Notes: a model not told the origin generated them from the sequence alone. Positions 25,156 through 34,668 are shown, numbered from the stretch's first letter. The stretch: DNA of 64,000 nt from Streptomyces olindensis (GCA_000696115.1 JJOH01000101.1:33889-97888); one strand, 5' to 3'. Translations and numbers: made by a program.

Positions 25156-26331
25156 TCAGCGGTCCACGCCGACGCGTGCGGCGGGGTGGGGGGTGCTCCG
25201 GCCGTCGGCCTGGTGTCGGACGAGCGGTCCGTGAATCGGTCCCGTGCCGTGGGACAGGGGCAGGCCGGTGGCGTGGTGGGCGTGGGAGATGATCTCCGCG
25301 GTGATGGAGACGGCTGTCTCCTCGGGGGTGCGGGCGCCGAGGTCGAGCCCGATCGGTGAGCGCAGCCGGGCCAGCCGGGCCTCGGGCACACCGGCTTCGC
25401 GCAGGCGTCGCAGGCGTTCGTCGTGGGTGCGCCGGGACCCCATCGCGCCGACGTAGCCGACGGGCAGGTCGAGGGCGAGGCGCAGCAGGGGGATGTCGAA
25501 CTTGGCGTCGTGAGTGAGGACTCAGATCGCGGTGCGGGCGTCGACCCGGGTGCGTTCCAGGTACCGGTGGGGCCAGTCGACCACGACCTCGTCCGCCTCC
25601 GGGAACCGGGCCGCGGTGGCGAAGACCGGTCGCGCGTCGCACACGGTGACCCGGTAGCCCAGGAAGTGTCCGATCCGGCAGAGGGCCGCGGCGAAGTCGA
25701 CGGCACCGAAGATCAGCAGGCGTGGCCGGGACGCGTGGACGTGGACGAGTACGGACAGCTTCTCGGGGCAGGTGTCCGCGTCGCCGCCGATCTCGACGCG
25801 AGCGGTGCGTCCGGCTCGCAGGAGGGCCACGGCCTGTGCCGTCACCGTCCGGTCCAGCGCGCCGGCGTCCAGGGTTCCGTGGGCCGCGTCGGCGTCGCCG
25901 AGGACACACAGGGTACGGCCGAGGAGTTCCTCGGGACCGTCGACGACCTGTGCCACAGCGGTGGGCCTGCCCCGGCGGGCCTCGTCGAAGGCGGCAGCCA
26001 GGTGGGGCTGCGCCGCGGGGTCGACGCGCTGGACCAGGACGTCGAGTTCGCCGCCGCAGGTCAGTCCGACCGCGAAGGCGTCGTCGTCGGAGTAACCGAA
26101 CCAGGCGCGCCTGGGCGCGCCCCCCTCGTCGAGTACCTGTCGGCACAGCTCGTAGACGGCGCCCTCGACGCAGCCACCGGAGATGCTGCCGATCGCGTTG
26201 CCGTCCGGATCCACCGCGACCGACGTACCGGTCGGCAGGGGTGCGCTGCCGTGGACGCCGACGACGGTGGCCAGGGCGAAGGGGCGTGCCGCGCGGCACC
26301 AGCGGTGCAGTGTGTCCGCGATGTTGAGCAT
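25156..26331 (-). pseudogene. XdhC/PaoD-family molybdenum cofactor chaperone, interrupted by in-frame TGA
   Basis: From ATG 26331 to the stop at 25156, one continuous frame of 391 residues matches the whole XdhC family except for a TGA at codon 270 (bases 25524-25522). The N-terminal half has CxxG-like HRWCRAARPFALATVVGVHG and SISGGCVEGAV. The C-terminal Rossmann half has PRLLIFGAVDFAAALCRIGH, then RTAI-TGA-VLTHDAKF, and YVGAMGSRRTHDERL. Relatives usually have Cys at the TGA position (TAICVLTHD), so a TGC-to-TGA change is the simplest reading. XdhC/PaoD proteins sulfurate and insert the Mo cofactor into partner oxidoreductases, here the PaoABC-like enzyme just upstream. A truncated 269-aa product lacking the rest of the Rossmann domain would be expected to fail. 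Confidence 0.85.
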
Positions 26332-26506
26332 GGGCCTGTCTCCGTGGGGGTGGGGAAGGGCCGCCACCGCGCTCCACGGGGGCGGGAACGCGGCTGCGGC
26401 CCTGGGAGGTCCGGCAGCCGGACGGGGGGACCGACCGCCGGACGGGCAGGGAGTGCCCTGGGCGCCGGGCTTCTCCTCGCTGGCCTGCCCAGGGGCGCCC
26501 GACGGC

Positions 26507-28702
26507 TCAGATCAACGCCTCCGCGGTGATGGGCAGTTCGCGGATGCGGCGGCCGGTGGCGTGGTGCACCGCGTTGGCGATGGCGGCCGCCACACCGACC
26601 TGGACGACCTCTCCGATCCCCTTGACCTTGAGCGGGTCGGCCTCGGGGTCCTCGCCCTCCAGGTAGATCGCCTTGAGGTCGGGGATGTCGGCGTTGACCG
26701 GGACGAGGTAGTCGGCGAGGTTGGCGTTGACGATCCGGCCGTCGCGGTGGTCGGTGACCGTGTGCTCCAGCAGGGCCTGGCCGATGCCGCCGACCATGCC
26801 GCCCAGCGCCTGGCTGTCCGCCAGTTTGGGGCTGATGATGCGGCCGACGTCGTACACCCCGAGCATCCGCCGCACCCGGACCAGACCGAGGGTGGCGTCG
26901 ACGCCCACCTCGGTGAAGACCGCGCCGTAGGAGAAGTACGAGTGCCGCGCGGGCTCCGGCGCCCCGGCGTAGGCGCCCTCGGCCTCGAGGTGGGTGAGCC
27001 TGTTGCGGGTCAGCAGCCGCTGGTAGGTCTCGCCGCGGGCCGGGTTGCCCTGTACGTGCAGTCGGCCGCCGCGGACGACGACGTCCTCCGCCCTGACGCC
27101 GTACAGCGGCGACTCCTCGTCCTCCACCGCCAGCTTGATCGCCTGGCCGCGGACCTTGTCGCACGCGTCGAGGACGGCGGACCCGACGACGGTCATGGTC
27201 ATCGAGCCGCCGTGCGGCGGGGTCGGCGGGTAGCGGGAGTCGCCGAGCCGGAAGGTCACCGTGCGCATGGTCAGCCCGAGGGCGTCCGCGGCGACCTGGG
27301 TCTGGGCGGTGTAGGTCCCCGGGCCCATGTCGCTGGTGGCCGCCTCGGCGACGGCCGTACCGTCCGCGTCCAGGCGGACCCGGGCCTGGCCGGGGAAACG
27401 CCCGGGGTCGTACACGGCCGCGGCCATGCCCGTCCCGACCAGCCAGTCGCCGTCCCGCGTCGAGCGGGGCTTCGGGTTGCGCCGCTCCCACCCGAACTCC
27501 CGGGCACCGACGGAGTAGCACTCGCGCAGTCGACGCGTGGACCAGGGCAGCCCGTTGGACTCGTCCTCGGCCGGCTCGTTGCGCAGGCGCAGTTCGATCG
27601 GGTCGACACCGAGCCGGTGCGCGAGTTCGTCCATCGCCGACTCGATGGCGAAGGACGCGTTCGCGAAGCCGGGGCCCCGCATGTACAACGGGGTGTTCAC
27701 GTCCAGCGGCACCTTGCGGTACTCCTGGCTGACGTTGGGCGTGCTGTAGAACATCTGGCCGGCACGCATGATGGCCTCGTCGAACTTCTCGTACGACGAC
27801 GTCTCCGCGTCCATCTCGTGCACCATGGCGGTCAGCCGGCCCCGCCGGTCGCTGCCGAGGCGCAGGCGGTAGTCGTAGGAGGGCCGGAAGCCGGTGCCGA
27901 AGTACATCTGCCTGCGGGTCAGGACGACTTTGACGGGACGTTTCGTCTCGCGGGCGGCGAGCGCGGCGACCACGGTGTGCGGCCAGCAGCGCAGTCCGCT
28001 GCCGAAGCCGCCGCCGACGAACGGCGAGATGACCCGCACCGACTCCACGGGCAGGTCGAACACCGTGGAGAGTTCGGTCTGGGTGCCCACCACCCACTGG
28101 GTCTTGTCCCACACGGTCAGCTTGTCGCCGTTCCAGCGGGCGATGGTGGCGTGCGGTTCCATCGGGTTGTGGTGGTTGCGCGCCATGCGGTAGTCGAGGT
28201 CGAGTCGTACGGCCGCTGTGCGCAACGCCGCCTCGGCGTCACCCCGCGCGTACCTGGTGGGCGCGTCCGGCTTCGCCTCGGCCATGTCGGTCGAGGGCTT
28301 CTTCGCGTCGTAGCGGACCTCGACGAGGCTCGCGCCGTGCTGCGCGGCCTCCAGGGTGGTGCCGATGACGACGGCGACCGGCTGGCCGTGGAAGAGGACC
28401 TTGTCGTCCTGGAAGACCCGCAGCCGTCGGCCCTCCGGGTTGTTCGATCCAAGGTTGTCGCGGTACGGCAGCCGCGGCGCGTTGCGGTGGTGGATCACCC
28501 GCAGTACGCCGGGGTGCTGCTCGGCGGCACCGGTGTCGACGGAGGTGATGCGGCCCGCGCCGATGCTCGCGTCGACGATGACCGCGTGCAGGACACCCTC
28601 GACGTCGTGTTCGGCGGCGTACAGGGCCTGGCCGGTGACCTTCAGACGCCCGTCCACTCGGGACAGCGGGGCGCCGACGGCGGCTTGGGGCTGGGGACTC
28701 AC
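26507..28702 (-). CDS. Molybdopterin-binding catalytic subunit of a PaoC-type aldehyde oxidoreductase
   Basis: GTG 28702 overlaps the FAD-subunit stop (GTGA). The 731-aa length matches E. coli PaoC (732 aa). Xanthine-oxidase-family signatures include APLSRVDGRLKVTGQALYAA, the Mo-cofactor loops PFVGGGFGSGLRCW, YMRGPGFANASFAIESAMDE and GGSMTMTVVGSAVLD, and the catalytic base GIGE (about Glu698) near the C-terminus. Aldehyde or N-heterocycle hydroxylation with the molybdenum cytosine dinucleotide cofactor is expected. The operon order Fe-S subunit, FAD subunit, Mo subunit, XdhC copies paoABCD. Localisation follows the Tat signal on the small subunit. Confidence 0.93.
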   Translation of the reverse strand: MSPQPQAAVGAPLSRVDGRLKVTGQALYAAEHDVEGVLHAVIVDASIGAGRITSVDTGAAEQHPGVLRVIHHRNAPRLPYRDNLGSNNPEGRRLRVFQDDKVLFHGQPVAVVIGTTLEAAQHGASLVEVRYDAKKPSTDMAEAKPDAPTRYARGDAEAALRTAAVRLDLDYRMARNHHNPMEPHATIARWNGDKLTVWDKTQWVVGTQTELSTVFDLPVESVRVISPFVGGGFGSGLRCWPHTVVAALAARETKRPVKVVLTRRQMYFGTGFRPSYDYRLRLGSDRRGRLTAMVHEMDAETSSYEKFDEAIMRAGQMFYSTPNVSQEYRKVPLDVNTPLYMRGPGFANASFAIESAMDELAHRLGVDPIELRLRNEPAEDESNGLPWSTRRLRECYSVGAREFGWERRNPKPRSTRDGDWLVGTGMAAAVYDPGRFPGQARVRLDADGTAVAEAATSDMGPGTYTAQTQVAADALGLTMRTVTFRLGDSRYPPTPPHGGSMTMTVVGSAVLDACDKVRGQAIKLAVEDEESPLYGVRAEDVVVRGGRLHVQGNPARGETYQRLLTRNRLTHLEAEGAYAGAPEPARHSYFSYGAVFTEVGVDATLGLVRVRRMLGVYDVGRIISPKLADSQALGGMVGGIGQALLEHTVTDHRDGRIVNANLADYLVPVNADIPDLKAIYLEGEDPEADPLKVKGIGEVVQVGVAAAIANAVHHATGRRIRELPITAEALI

Positions 28703-29679
28703 TTCGCACCTCCCACGACGCGCAGCTGACGCTCGACGGTCCGTTTGAGCAACTCGGGTTTGAACCGGTTGTGCTGGAGGGGGCGTGCCCCTTCGGCCGC
28801 CTTCTCGGCGGCGGCCGCCCACAACGCCGCCGAGGGGCGTTCACCGACCAGGTGCCGCTCGACGGCGGGCAGCTTCCAGGGCACGGTGCCCACTCCGCCG
28901 GCGGCGGCCTTCGCCTCGCGGATCACCCCGCCGCGCACATGCAGCGCGACGGCCGTCGACGTCAGGGCGAACTCGTACGACTGCCGGTCCCGGACCTTCA
29001 GATAGCCCGACTTCAGCGGACGCGGCAGCGCCGGGATCTCCACCGCCGTGATCAACTCGCCCTGCCGGAGGGCCTGTTCGCGGTGGGGCGTGCTGCCCGG
29101 CCGCAGCAGGAAGTCGGCGAAGGCGATACGGCGCTCCCCGTCCGGGCCCAGCAGGTGCACCGTCGCCTCCAGGGCGGCGAACGCCACGGCGACGTCGGAA
29201 GGGTGCGTGGCCACGCAGGCATCGGAGGTGCCGAGGATCGCGTGGGTGCGGTTGTGGCCCTTCAGCGCGGCACAACCCGAGCCCGGTTGACGCTTGTTGC
29301 AGTCGGCGGTCACGTCACGGAAGTACGTGCAGCGGGTGCGCTGCATGATGTTGCCGCCGATGGTCGCCATGTTCCGCAGCTGGGCGGAGGCGCTCAGCTC
29401 CAGCGACTCGGAGACGACGGGGTACAGGGCGCGCACCTTGGGGTGGGCGGCGGTCTCGGCCATCGTGACCAGGGCGCCGATCCGCAGGCCCCCGCGCTCG
29501 GTGGCTCTGACCTCGCGCAGCGGCAGCCCGCTGATGTCGACGATCGTTTCGGGACGCTCGACGGTCTCGCGCATCAGGTCGACGAGGGTGGTGCCGCCGG
29601 CGATGTAACGGCCCCCGCGGCGACCGGCGTCGAGGGCCTCGCGGGTGTCGGCGGCGCGGGTGTAGGAGAACGGATGCAT
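28699..29679 (-). CDS. FAD- and [4Fe-4S]-binding subunit of PaoB-type aldehyde oxidoreductase
   Basis: The 326-aa protein starts at ATG 29679. The FAD-binding (vanillyl-alcohol-oxidase-like/CO-dehydrogenase medium chain) motif is YIAGGTTLVDLMRE, with ATIGGN for the second phosphate loop. It carries an insertion with four cysteines (117, 127, 136, 155; RTRCTYFRDVTADCNKR and GSGCAALKG), the signature of the extra [4Fe-4S] cluster that sets the PaoB branch apart from ordinary xanthine dehydrogenase FAD subunits. It passes electrons from the small-subunit [2Fe-2S] clusters to the acceptor. It is coupled to the Mo subunit by a 4-bp overlap. Confidence 0.93.
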   Translation of the reverse strand: MHPFSYTRAADTREALDAGRRGGRYIAGGTTLVDLMRETVERPETIVDISGLPLREVRATERGGLRIGALVTMAETAAHPKVRALYPVVSESLELSASAQLRNMATIGGNIMQRTRCTYFRDVTADCNKRQPGSGCAALKGHNRTHAILGTSDACVATHPSDVAVAFAALEATVHLLGPDGERRIAFADFLLRPGSTPHREQALRQGELITAVEIPALPRPLKSGYLKVRDRQSYEFALTSTAVALHVRGGVIREAKAAAGGVGTVPWKLPAVERHLVGERPSAALWAAAAEKAAEGARPLQHNRFKPELLKRTVERQLRVVGGAK

Positions 29680-29682
29680 GGC

Positions 29683-30324
29683 TCACTTCCCCGCGCTCTG
29701 CTCGACGGCGCGCACGATCTTCACGTAGCAGCCGCAGCGGCAGATGTTGCCGCTCATCCACTCCCGGATCTCCTCCGGGGAGCCCGTGTGGCCCTCCTTG
29801 ACGCACCCGACGCCGGACATGATCTGGCCGGGGGTGCAGTAGCCGCACTGGAAGGCGTCCTCGTCGATGAACGCCTGCTGAAGAGGGTGCAGCCGGTCGC
29901 CGTCGGCCAGGCCCTCGATGGTGGTGATCTCGGCGCCCTCCAGGCGCACCGCGAGGGTCAGGCAGGCGTTGTGGCGCTGCCCGTCGACCAGCACCGTGCA
30001 CGCACCGCACGCTCCGGCGTTGCAGCCCTTCTTGGCACCGGTGAGACCGAAGTGCTCGCGCAGCAGGTCCAGCAGCGAGGTGCGGTTGTCGACCGTCACC
30101 GTCCGCCGGGTGCCGTTCACCGTCAGGGACACACGGCCGGCCGGCGGCGCGGCCGCTGCCGCTTCCTCCGAGCCGACGAGGAAGGACCCTCCGATCACGC
30201 CGCCCGCGACGGCGACGCCGCCCACCGCTGTGGTGGTGGCGATGAAGGTCCGTCTGGTGGGCGCCGAGGAGGGCTCGCCCGGTTCATTGGGGGGTGGAAC
30301 AGCAGACACAGATTCAGTGGACAT
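29683..30324 (-). CDS. [2Fe-2S] small subunit with Tat signal, PaoA type
   Basis: A 213-aa protein with twin-arginine leader APTRRTFIATTTAVGG (Arg24-Arg25) followed by a Gly/Val/Ala hydrophobic region and AAAAAP, so the folded enzyme should be exported. The plant-ferredoxin-type cluster cysteines are 101, 106, 109 and 121 (CNAGACGACTV), and the second [2Fe-2S] has Cys160, 163, 195 and 197 (CGYCTPGQ and NICRCGCY). It is the first gene of the oxidoreductase operon, 3 bp before the FAD subunit. The 160-bp gap upstream (30325-30484) should contain its promoter; I saw no clear regulator site there. Confidence 0.93.
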   Translation of the reverse strand: MSTESVSAVPPPNEPGEPSSAPTRRTFIATTTAVGGVAVAGGVIGGSFLVGSEEAAAAAPPAGRVSLTVNGTRRTVTVDNRTSLLDLLREHFGLTGAKKGCNAGACGACTVLVDGQRHNACLTLAVRLEGAEITTIEGLADGDRLHPLQQAFIDEDAFQCGYCTPGQIMSGVGCVKEGHTGSPEEIREWMSGNICRCGCYVKIVRAVEQSAGK

Positions 30325-30484
30325 GGGTACGCCTTCGCATCGCTGGGCGGATCAGCCCCGACCGCGGCAGGGCAGGAGGGGTGTTGCCGTTCGCGGGGGA
30401 CGTTTCGTGTGCCGCCATGAGGCGGGGTGGTGACGGATGCCCGGGGAGAGGGTGCGGACGGGGCCGGCTCTCCGGCCTCACACC

Positions 30485-31252
30485 TCAGTGGGCGGTGAAG
30501 CCGCCGTCGACGGGGAGGGCTGTCGCGGTGACGAAGCCGGCCCCGGGGCTGCACAGCCACAGCACGGCCGCCGCGATCTCGTCCGCTCGCCCCAGTCGGC
30601 CGATGGGCTGTTCCTTGAGGATCCCGGCCATGGCCTCGGCCTGGTTCTCGACCATGTCGGCGACCATCGGGGTGTCGATGACGCCGGGGCACACGGCGTT
30701 GATGCGGATGCCCCGGGGCGCGTACTCGACCGCGGCGCTGCGGGTGAGGCCGATGACGCCGTGCTTGGAGGCGTGGTAGGCGGCGCGCTCGGGCAACCCG
30801 ACGAGCCCGCCCAGGGACGAGCAGTTGACGATGGCGCCGCTGCCCTGCTCGCGCATCTGCCGCAGTTCGTGCTTCATCGCCGCCCACACGCCGCGCAGGT
30901 TGACGGCGTTGACCCGGTCGAAGGAGTCGGCCGTCTCGTCGGCCGCGTCGGCCGGCGGCACCTGGATGCCGGCGTTGTTGAACGCCATGTCCAGGCGGCC
31001 GTACTCCGTCACCGCGCGCCGCACCGCCGCTTCCACCCGCTGTTCGTCGGTGACGTCGCAGACGACACCGGTCGCCCGCCCGCCGCGGCCGGTGATCTCC
31101 TCGGCCGCTGTCTGGACGGCGTCGGGGTCGCGGTCGGCCAGCACCACGGCGGCGCCGGAGTCGGCGAAGGCGCGGGCGGTGGCCAGGCCCATGCCGGAGG
31201 CGGCGCCGGTGACCAGGGCCACCTGCCCGGAGAAGTCGTAGGTGGGGTTCAT
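30485..31252 (-). CDS. Short-chain dehydrogenase/reductase (SDR)
   Basis: A 255-aa classical SDR. The nucleotide motif is VTGAASGMG, NNAG is present (FNNAGIQVP), and the catalytic Ser...Tyr-x3-Lys is present as SSLGGLVG and YHASKHGV. Asp after beta-2 (LADRDPDAV) suggests NAD(H) preference. PGG/PVDGGFTAH closes the fold. It lies between the zinc alcohol dehydrogenase and the PaoABC-like operon on the same strand, near an MmyB-like regulator of a kind that often controls neighbouring SDR genes. Substrate is unknown. Confidence 0.93.
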   Translation of the reverse strand: MNPTYDFSGQVALVTGAASGMGLATARAFADSGAAVVLADRDPDAVQTAAEEITGRGGRATGVVCDVTDEQRVEAAVRRAVTEYGRLDMAFNNAGIQVPPADAADETADSFDRVNAVNLRGVWAAMKHELRQMREQGSGAIVNCSSLGGLVGLPERAAYHASKHGVIGLTRSAAVEYAPRGIRINAVCPGVIDTPMVADMVENQAEAMAGILKEQPIGRLGRADEIAAAVLWLCSPGAGFVTATALPVDGGFTAH

Positions 31253-31299
31253 GGTGGTTCTCCCGTAGAGATCGAAATGAGGAATCGGTGCATGAGGGG

Positions 31300-32331
31300 T
31301 CAGGGCTTCAGCAGCGTCTTGATGGCGCGGCGCTCGTCCATCGCCTTGAACCCCTCCGCTGACTGGTCGAGCGGGAGGGTGAGGTCGAAGACCTTGCCCG
31401 GGTCGATCTCGCGGTCCCAGATGAGCCGGATCAGCTCGGGCAGGAACCGGCGCACGGGAGCCGGGCCGCCGTGCAGGTGGACTTCGGCGAAGAACAGTTC
31501 CTCCCCGGGAAGCTCCACCCCATGGGCCACACCCACATACCCCACGTGCCCGCCGGGGCGGGTGGAGCGGATGGCCTGCATCATCGATTCCTGCGTACCG
31601 ACCGCCTCGATCACACTGTGGGCGCCGTATCCGCCGGTGAGCTCCTTGATCCTGGCCACGCCCTCGTCACCGCGCTCTTCGACGATGTCGGTCGCCCCGA
31701 ACTCGCGTGCGAGCTTCTGCCGCGACCCGTGCCGCGACATCGCGATGATCCGCTCCGCGCCCAGCTGCTTCGCGGCCAGCACGGCGAGCAGGCCCACGGC
31801 TCCGTCACCGACCACGGCCACGGTCCTGCCCGGCCCGGCCTGGGCGGCCACGGCGCCGAACCAGCCCGTCCCGAGCACGTCGGAGGCGGCCAGCAGCGAG
31901 GGGATCAGGTCGTCGTCCGGCGTCCCGGGGGTGGCGACGAGGGTCCCGTCGGCCAGCGGCACCCGCAGGTACTCGGCCTGTGCCCCGCCGGCGCCGACGA
32001 ACTCCGCGTGAGCGCACCGTGACTGGTAGCCGGCCTCGCAGATCTCACAGGTGTTGTCCGAGGCGAAGAACGAACCGACGACGAAGTCACCGACCGCGAG
32101 GTTCTTCACCTCGTCGCCGATCTCGGTGACCACCCCGACGTACTCGTGCCCCATCGGGGTCGGCTGCGTCACCTCGTTGACGCCACGGTAATCCCACAGG
32201 TCAGACCCGCACACGCAGGTCGCAGACACACGGATGATCGCATCCGTCGGCGCGATGATCGCCGGGTTCTCACGTTCTTCCACCCGGACATCGCCCGGGG
32301 CATACAGGACAGCTCCACGCACTTGCGGCAT
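31300..32331 (-). CDS. Zinc-dependent alcohol dehydrogenase (MDR family)
   Basis: A 343-aa medium-chain dehydrogenase. Catalytic zinc ligands are VCGSD (Cys) and GHEYVG (His-Glu), and a structural zinc-like segment NTCEICEAGYQSRCAH carries closely spaced cysteines. The nucleotide-binding loop is VAVVGDGAVGLLAVLAAKQLG. It should oxidise an alcohol or reduce an aldehyde with NAD(P). It begins the minus-strand array ADH, SDR, PaoABC, XdhC and is divergent from the MmyB-like regulator at 32446, with a 114-bp promoter gap. Confidence 0.93.
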   Translation of the reverse strand: MPQVRGAVLYAPGDVRVEERENPAIIAPTDAIIRVSATCVCGSDLWDYRGVNEVTQPTPMGHEYVGVVTEIGDEVKNLAVGDFVVGSFFASDNTCEICEAGYQSRCAHAEFVGAGGAQAEYLRVPLADGTLVATPGTPDDDLIPSLLAASDVLGTGWFGAVAAQAGPGRTVAVVGDGAVGLLAVLAAKQLGAERIIAMSRHGSRQKLAREFGATDIVEERGDEGVARIKELTGGYGAHSVIEAVGTQESMMQAIRSTRPGGHVGYVGVAHGVELPGEELFFAEVHLHGGPAPVRRFLPELIRLIWDREIDPGKVFDLTLPLDQSAEGFKAMDERRAIKTLLKP

Positions 32332-32445
32332 TCCTTTTCACACGGATCTTCTGCGGTGCCCGGCCACCGTCCCGCGCCTCGCGGACGCGTTCCAGGCACT
32401 CTCAGGGACCCCCACGCCAGGAACAGCCGCCCTAGCCTTGGAGCC

Positions 32446-33342
32446 ATGGAGTTTCAGCAGGAGATCCGGGGCTTCCTCATGAGCCGCAGAGCGCGGATCA
32501 CGCCCGAGCAGGCCGGGCTGCCCCACGTCGGAGGCAACCGCCGCGTCAAAGGGCTGCGGCGCGAGGAGGTCGCGATGCTCGCCGGCCTCAGCGTCGAGTA
32601 CTACACCCGTATGGAGCGCGGCCGGCTCGGCGGCGCGTCCGAGAGCGTCCTCGACGCGATCGCCCGTGCGCTGCAACTCGACGACGACGAACGCGCCCAC
32701 CTGTACGACCTGGCCCGCAGCGTCGCACCCGGCTCACGCCGCAAGCGCCCCCAGCGCACCTCGCCCATCACCGCGTCGGTGCAGCTGGTCCTCGACTCCA
32801 TGAGCGTGCCCGCCGTCGTACAGAACGGCCGCCTCGACCTCCTCGCGGCCAACGACCTGGGCCGCGCCCTGTACGCCGACCTGTTCACCATGGGCCGGCA
32901 GCCACCGAACTTCGCCCGGTACGTGTTCCTCGACCCGCGCGCGGAGGCTTTCTACGCCGACCTCGACGGAGCGAAGAACCTGCTGGTCGCGGTCCTGCGC
33001 GCGACCGCCGGGCGGGACCCGCTGGACCAGCAGGTGACCGAACTCGTCGGCGAGCTCTCCGCCCGCAGCACCGATTTCAGCACCCGCTGGGCCAAGCACA
33101 ACGTGCGCCGCCATTCGCGCGGACGCAAGGTCGTGCACCACCCGGTCGTCGGCAGGATGGAACTCGCCTACGACGACTTCGCACTGCCCGGCGACCCGCA
33201 CGTCTCCATCACCACCTACACCGCGGATCCCGGTACGCCCAGCGCCGACGGTCTCACCCTGCTGGCGGCCTGGGCCGATACGCGGAAGCAGCCGCAGACG
33301 GCCGACGACGACGCGCTCCCCGACCGCCCCCGTCACCCTTAG
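32446..33342 (+). CDS. XRE-family regulator with MmyB-like ligand-binding domain
   Basis: ATG 32446 (MEFQQEIRGFL) starts a 298-aa protein. The N-terminal HTH (RRVKGLRREEVAMLAGLSVE, YYTRMERGR) is followed by the MmyB-like domain with the typical strings VPAVVQNGRLDLLAANDLG, HPVVGRMELAYDDFALP and SITTYTADPGT. Members bind fatty acids or other small hydrophobic ligands and usually control an adjacent SDR/oxidoreductase gene. Here they face a zinc ADH and an SDR, which are the likely targets. Start choice rests on homology of the first residues rather than a strong RBS. Confidence 0.92.
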   Translation: MEFQQEIRGFLMSRRARITPEQAGLPHVGGNRRVKGLRREEVAMLAGLSVEYYTRMERGRLGGASESVLDAIARALQLDDDERAHLYDLARSVAPGSRRKRPQRTSPITASVQLVLDSMSVPAVVQNGRLDLLAANDLGRALYADLFTMGRQPPNFARYVFLDPRAEAFYADLDGAKNLLVAVLRATAGRDPLDQQVTELVGELSARSTDFSTRWAKHNVRRHSRGRKVVHHPVVGRMELAYDDFALPGDPHVSITTYTADPGTPSADGLTLLAAWADTRKQPQTADDDALPDRPRHP

Positions 33343-33489
33343 TGCTGTGGGGAGTTGGTGGCTGCGCTCGCCGTACTGAGGGCCAAGGAGCGGGCCGCCA
33401 CGACCCCACGGCGTACCAACGGACGCGGCGGCGAACCAGACCTTCGCCCGGGCGAGAAAAGTGTCGCGCGCCTGCCACGTTGCTGCCTT

Positions 33490-33777
33490 TCAGTCCTGCG
33501 GTGCGACGCGGATACGGTTCCCGTCAGGATCGGCTGCGAGGAAGGTCAGCCCGAACCCCGCATCATGAGGCTCGCGCAGGATCGTGACCCCCTTGGACTT
33601 CCACTGCTCAAAGGTCGCCTCGAGCTCGTCGGGTCCACCGTCGATGGCCAGGCAGACCTCACTGGTGCGCGGGACGTCCGGTGACAGATTCTCGAACTGG
33701 CCAGACCACAGACCGAGGTCAGCGCCTGGCCCGAGGTCGAAGGTGATGTATCCCGGAGTCTCGAACGAAGGGCTCAT
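33490..33777 (-). pseudogene. 5'-truncated VOC-family (glyoxalase/bleomycin-resistance-like) protein
   Basis: The 95-residue frame (MSPSFETPGYITFDLGPGAD to IRVAPQD) matches the C-terminal three-quarters of a single VOC domain. The usual ~30-40 N-terminal residues with the first beta-strand and metal-binding His are missing. The frame is open upstream and reads DLLG before Met, which looks like the end of the missing helix, so truncation probably occurred just beyond 33790. There is no RBS. The divergent WYL-type remnant starts 18 bp away. Fold is clear; function is likely lost. Confidence 0.65.
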
Positions 33778-33795
33778 GCCGAGGAGGTCACCCTG

Positions 33796-34560
33796 ATGCT
33801 GCTCCTCACATCGAGGGATGCCGCGACCACACAGGAACTCGCCTCAGCGCTCGGGGTGTCCCTGCGAACCATCACCCGGGATCTGAACTGGCTCCGCGAC
33901 GCCGGTCTGCCGGTGACCGCACACCGGGGCCGCCTCGGAGGCGTGACCATGCTGCCCGGCTCCGGACTCGACCTCACGCGACTCACACGGGGCGAGCGTG
34001 AACATCTGGCGCTCACCGGGCTGGACGAGAAGCAACGTGCGGAGCTCGACGCATCGGTCGAAAGCCGGCGCGCGCTCTCCAAGATCGCCGCTGTACAGCC
34101 ACGTCGAGTTGATGAACTCCTGCCGCTCACCGACGTCGTGCACATGGACAGCCGTCCCTGGCGTCAGGCACAAGCTCCCAGCACGACTCCGGCTTCATGA
34201 TCGGCCCAGTGCGGCGAGGTCGCCGGCTACGGATCGAGTACGACAGCCCACGCGAGTCATGCCCACGCGACCTGGTGGTGGATCCCTACGGGCTGTTCGC
34301 CAAGGCCGGCGTCTGGTACCTCGTCGCCGACTGTGCCCGAGTGCCACGGATGTACCGACTCGAACGGATCACGAAGTGGAAAGAAGTCGACCAGCCACGA
34401 CGGATCCGCGAGGGCCAGCATCTGGCCACCGTCGCCGCAGCGCTCATTGATCAGTGGGAACACGACCACGCGATAGAGGTCAGCGCCACCATCGACCAGA
34501 CCCAGATCGAGCGAGCGCAACGGATCTTCGGTCTACGACTCGTCCCGGACGACCATGAAG
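33796..34560 (+). pseudogene. Frameshifted and 3'-truncated YafY/WYL-domain transcriptional regulator
   Basis: The first frame (33796-34200) encodes a DeoR/YafY-type winged helix (TTQELASALGVSLRTITRDL, VTAHRGRLGGVTMLPG) and the linker DELLPLTDVVHMDSRPW. Homology then continues in another frame from about 34197 (VRRGRRLRIEYDS, RDLVVDPYGLFAKAGVWYLV, RMYRLERITKWK), the WYL domain. The two frames meet at an ATGA. Similarity fades after about 34557 and the usual C-terminal WCX region is absent. It looks like an inactivated regulator, although ATGA-coupled expression of two half-proteins cannot be excluded. Base composition is less GC-biased than the neighbours. Confidence 0.7.
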
Positions 34561-34668
34561 AATCCGCCACCGGCCGCAAGGCTTCGAGCGATTCGAATGA
34601 TCGTTTTCCGCTGTCCGGACAGCGGGGCAGGTGGTTCCCGTCGTGTTCCCATGACCTCGGGCATGACG

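Noticed and set aside
25156..26331. Selenocysteine at the xdhC TGA
   Set aside because: No recognisable SECIS-like stem-loop directly after the TGA and no expectation of Sec decoding in this context; kept only as an alternative to a nonsense mutation or sequencing error.
33343..33489. Transposase remnant near RAKERAATTPRRTNGRGGEPD
   Set aside because: A short basic frame only, no inverted repeats or catalytic residues; nothing supports an insertion sequence.
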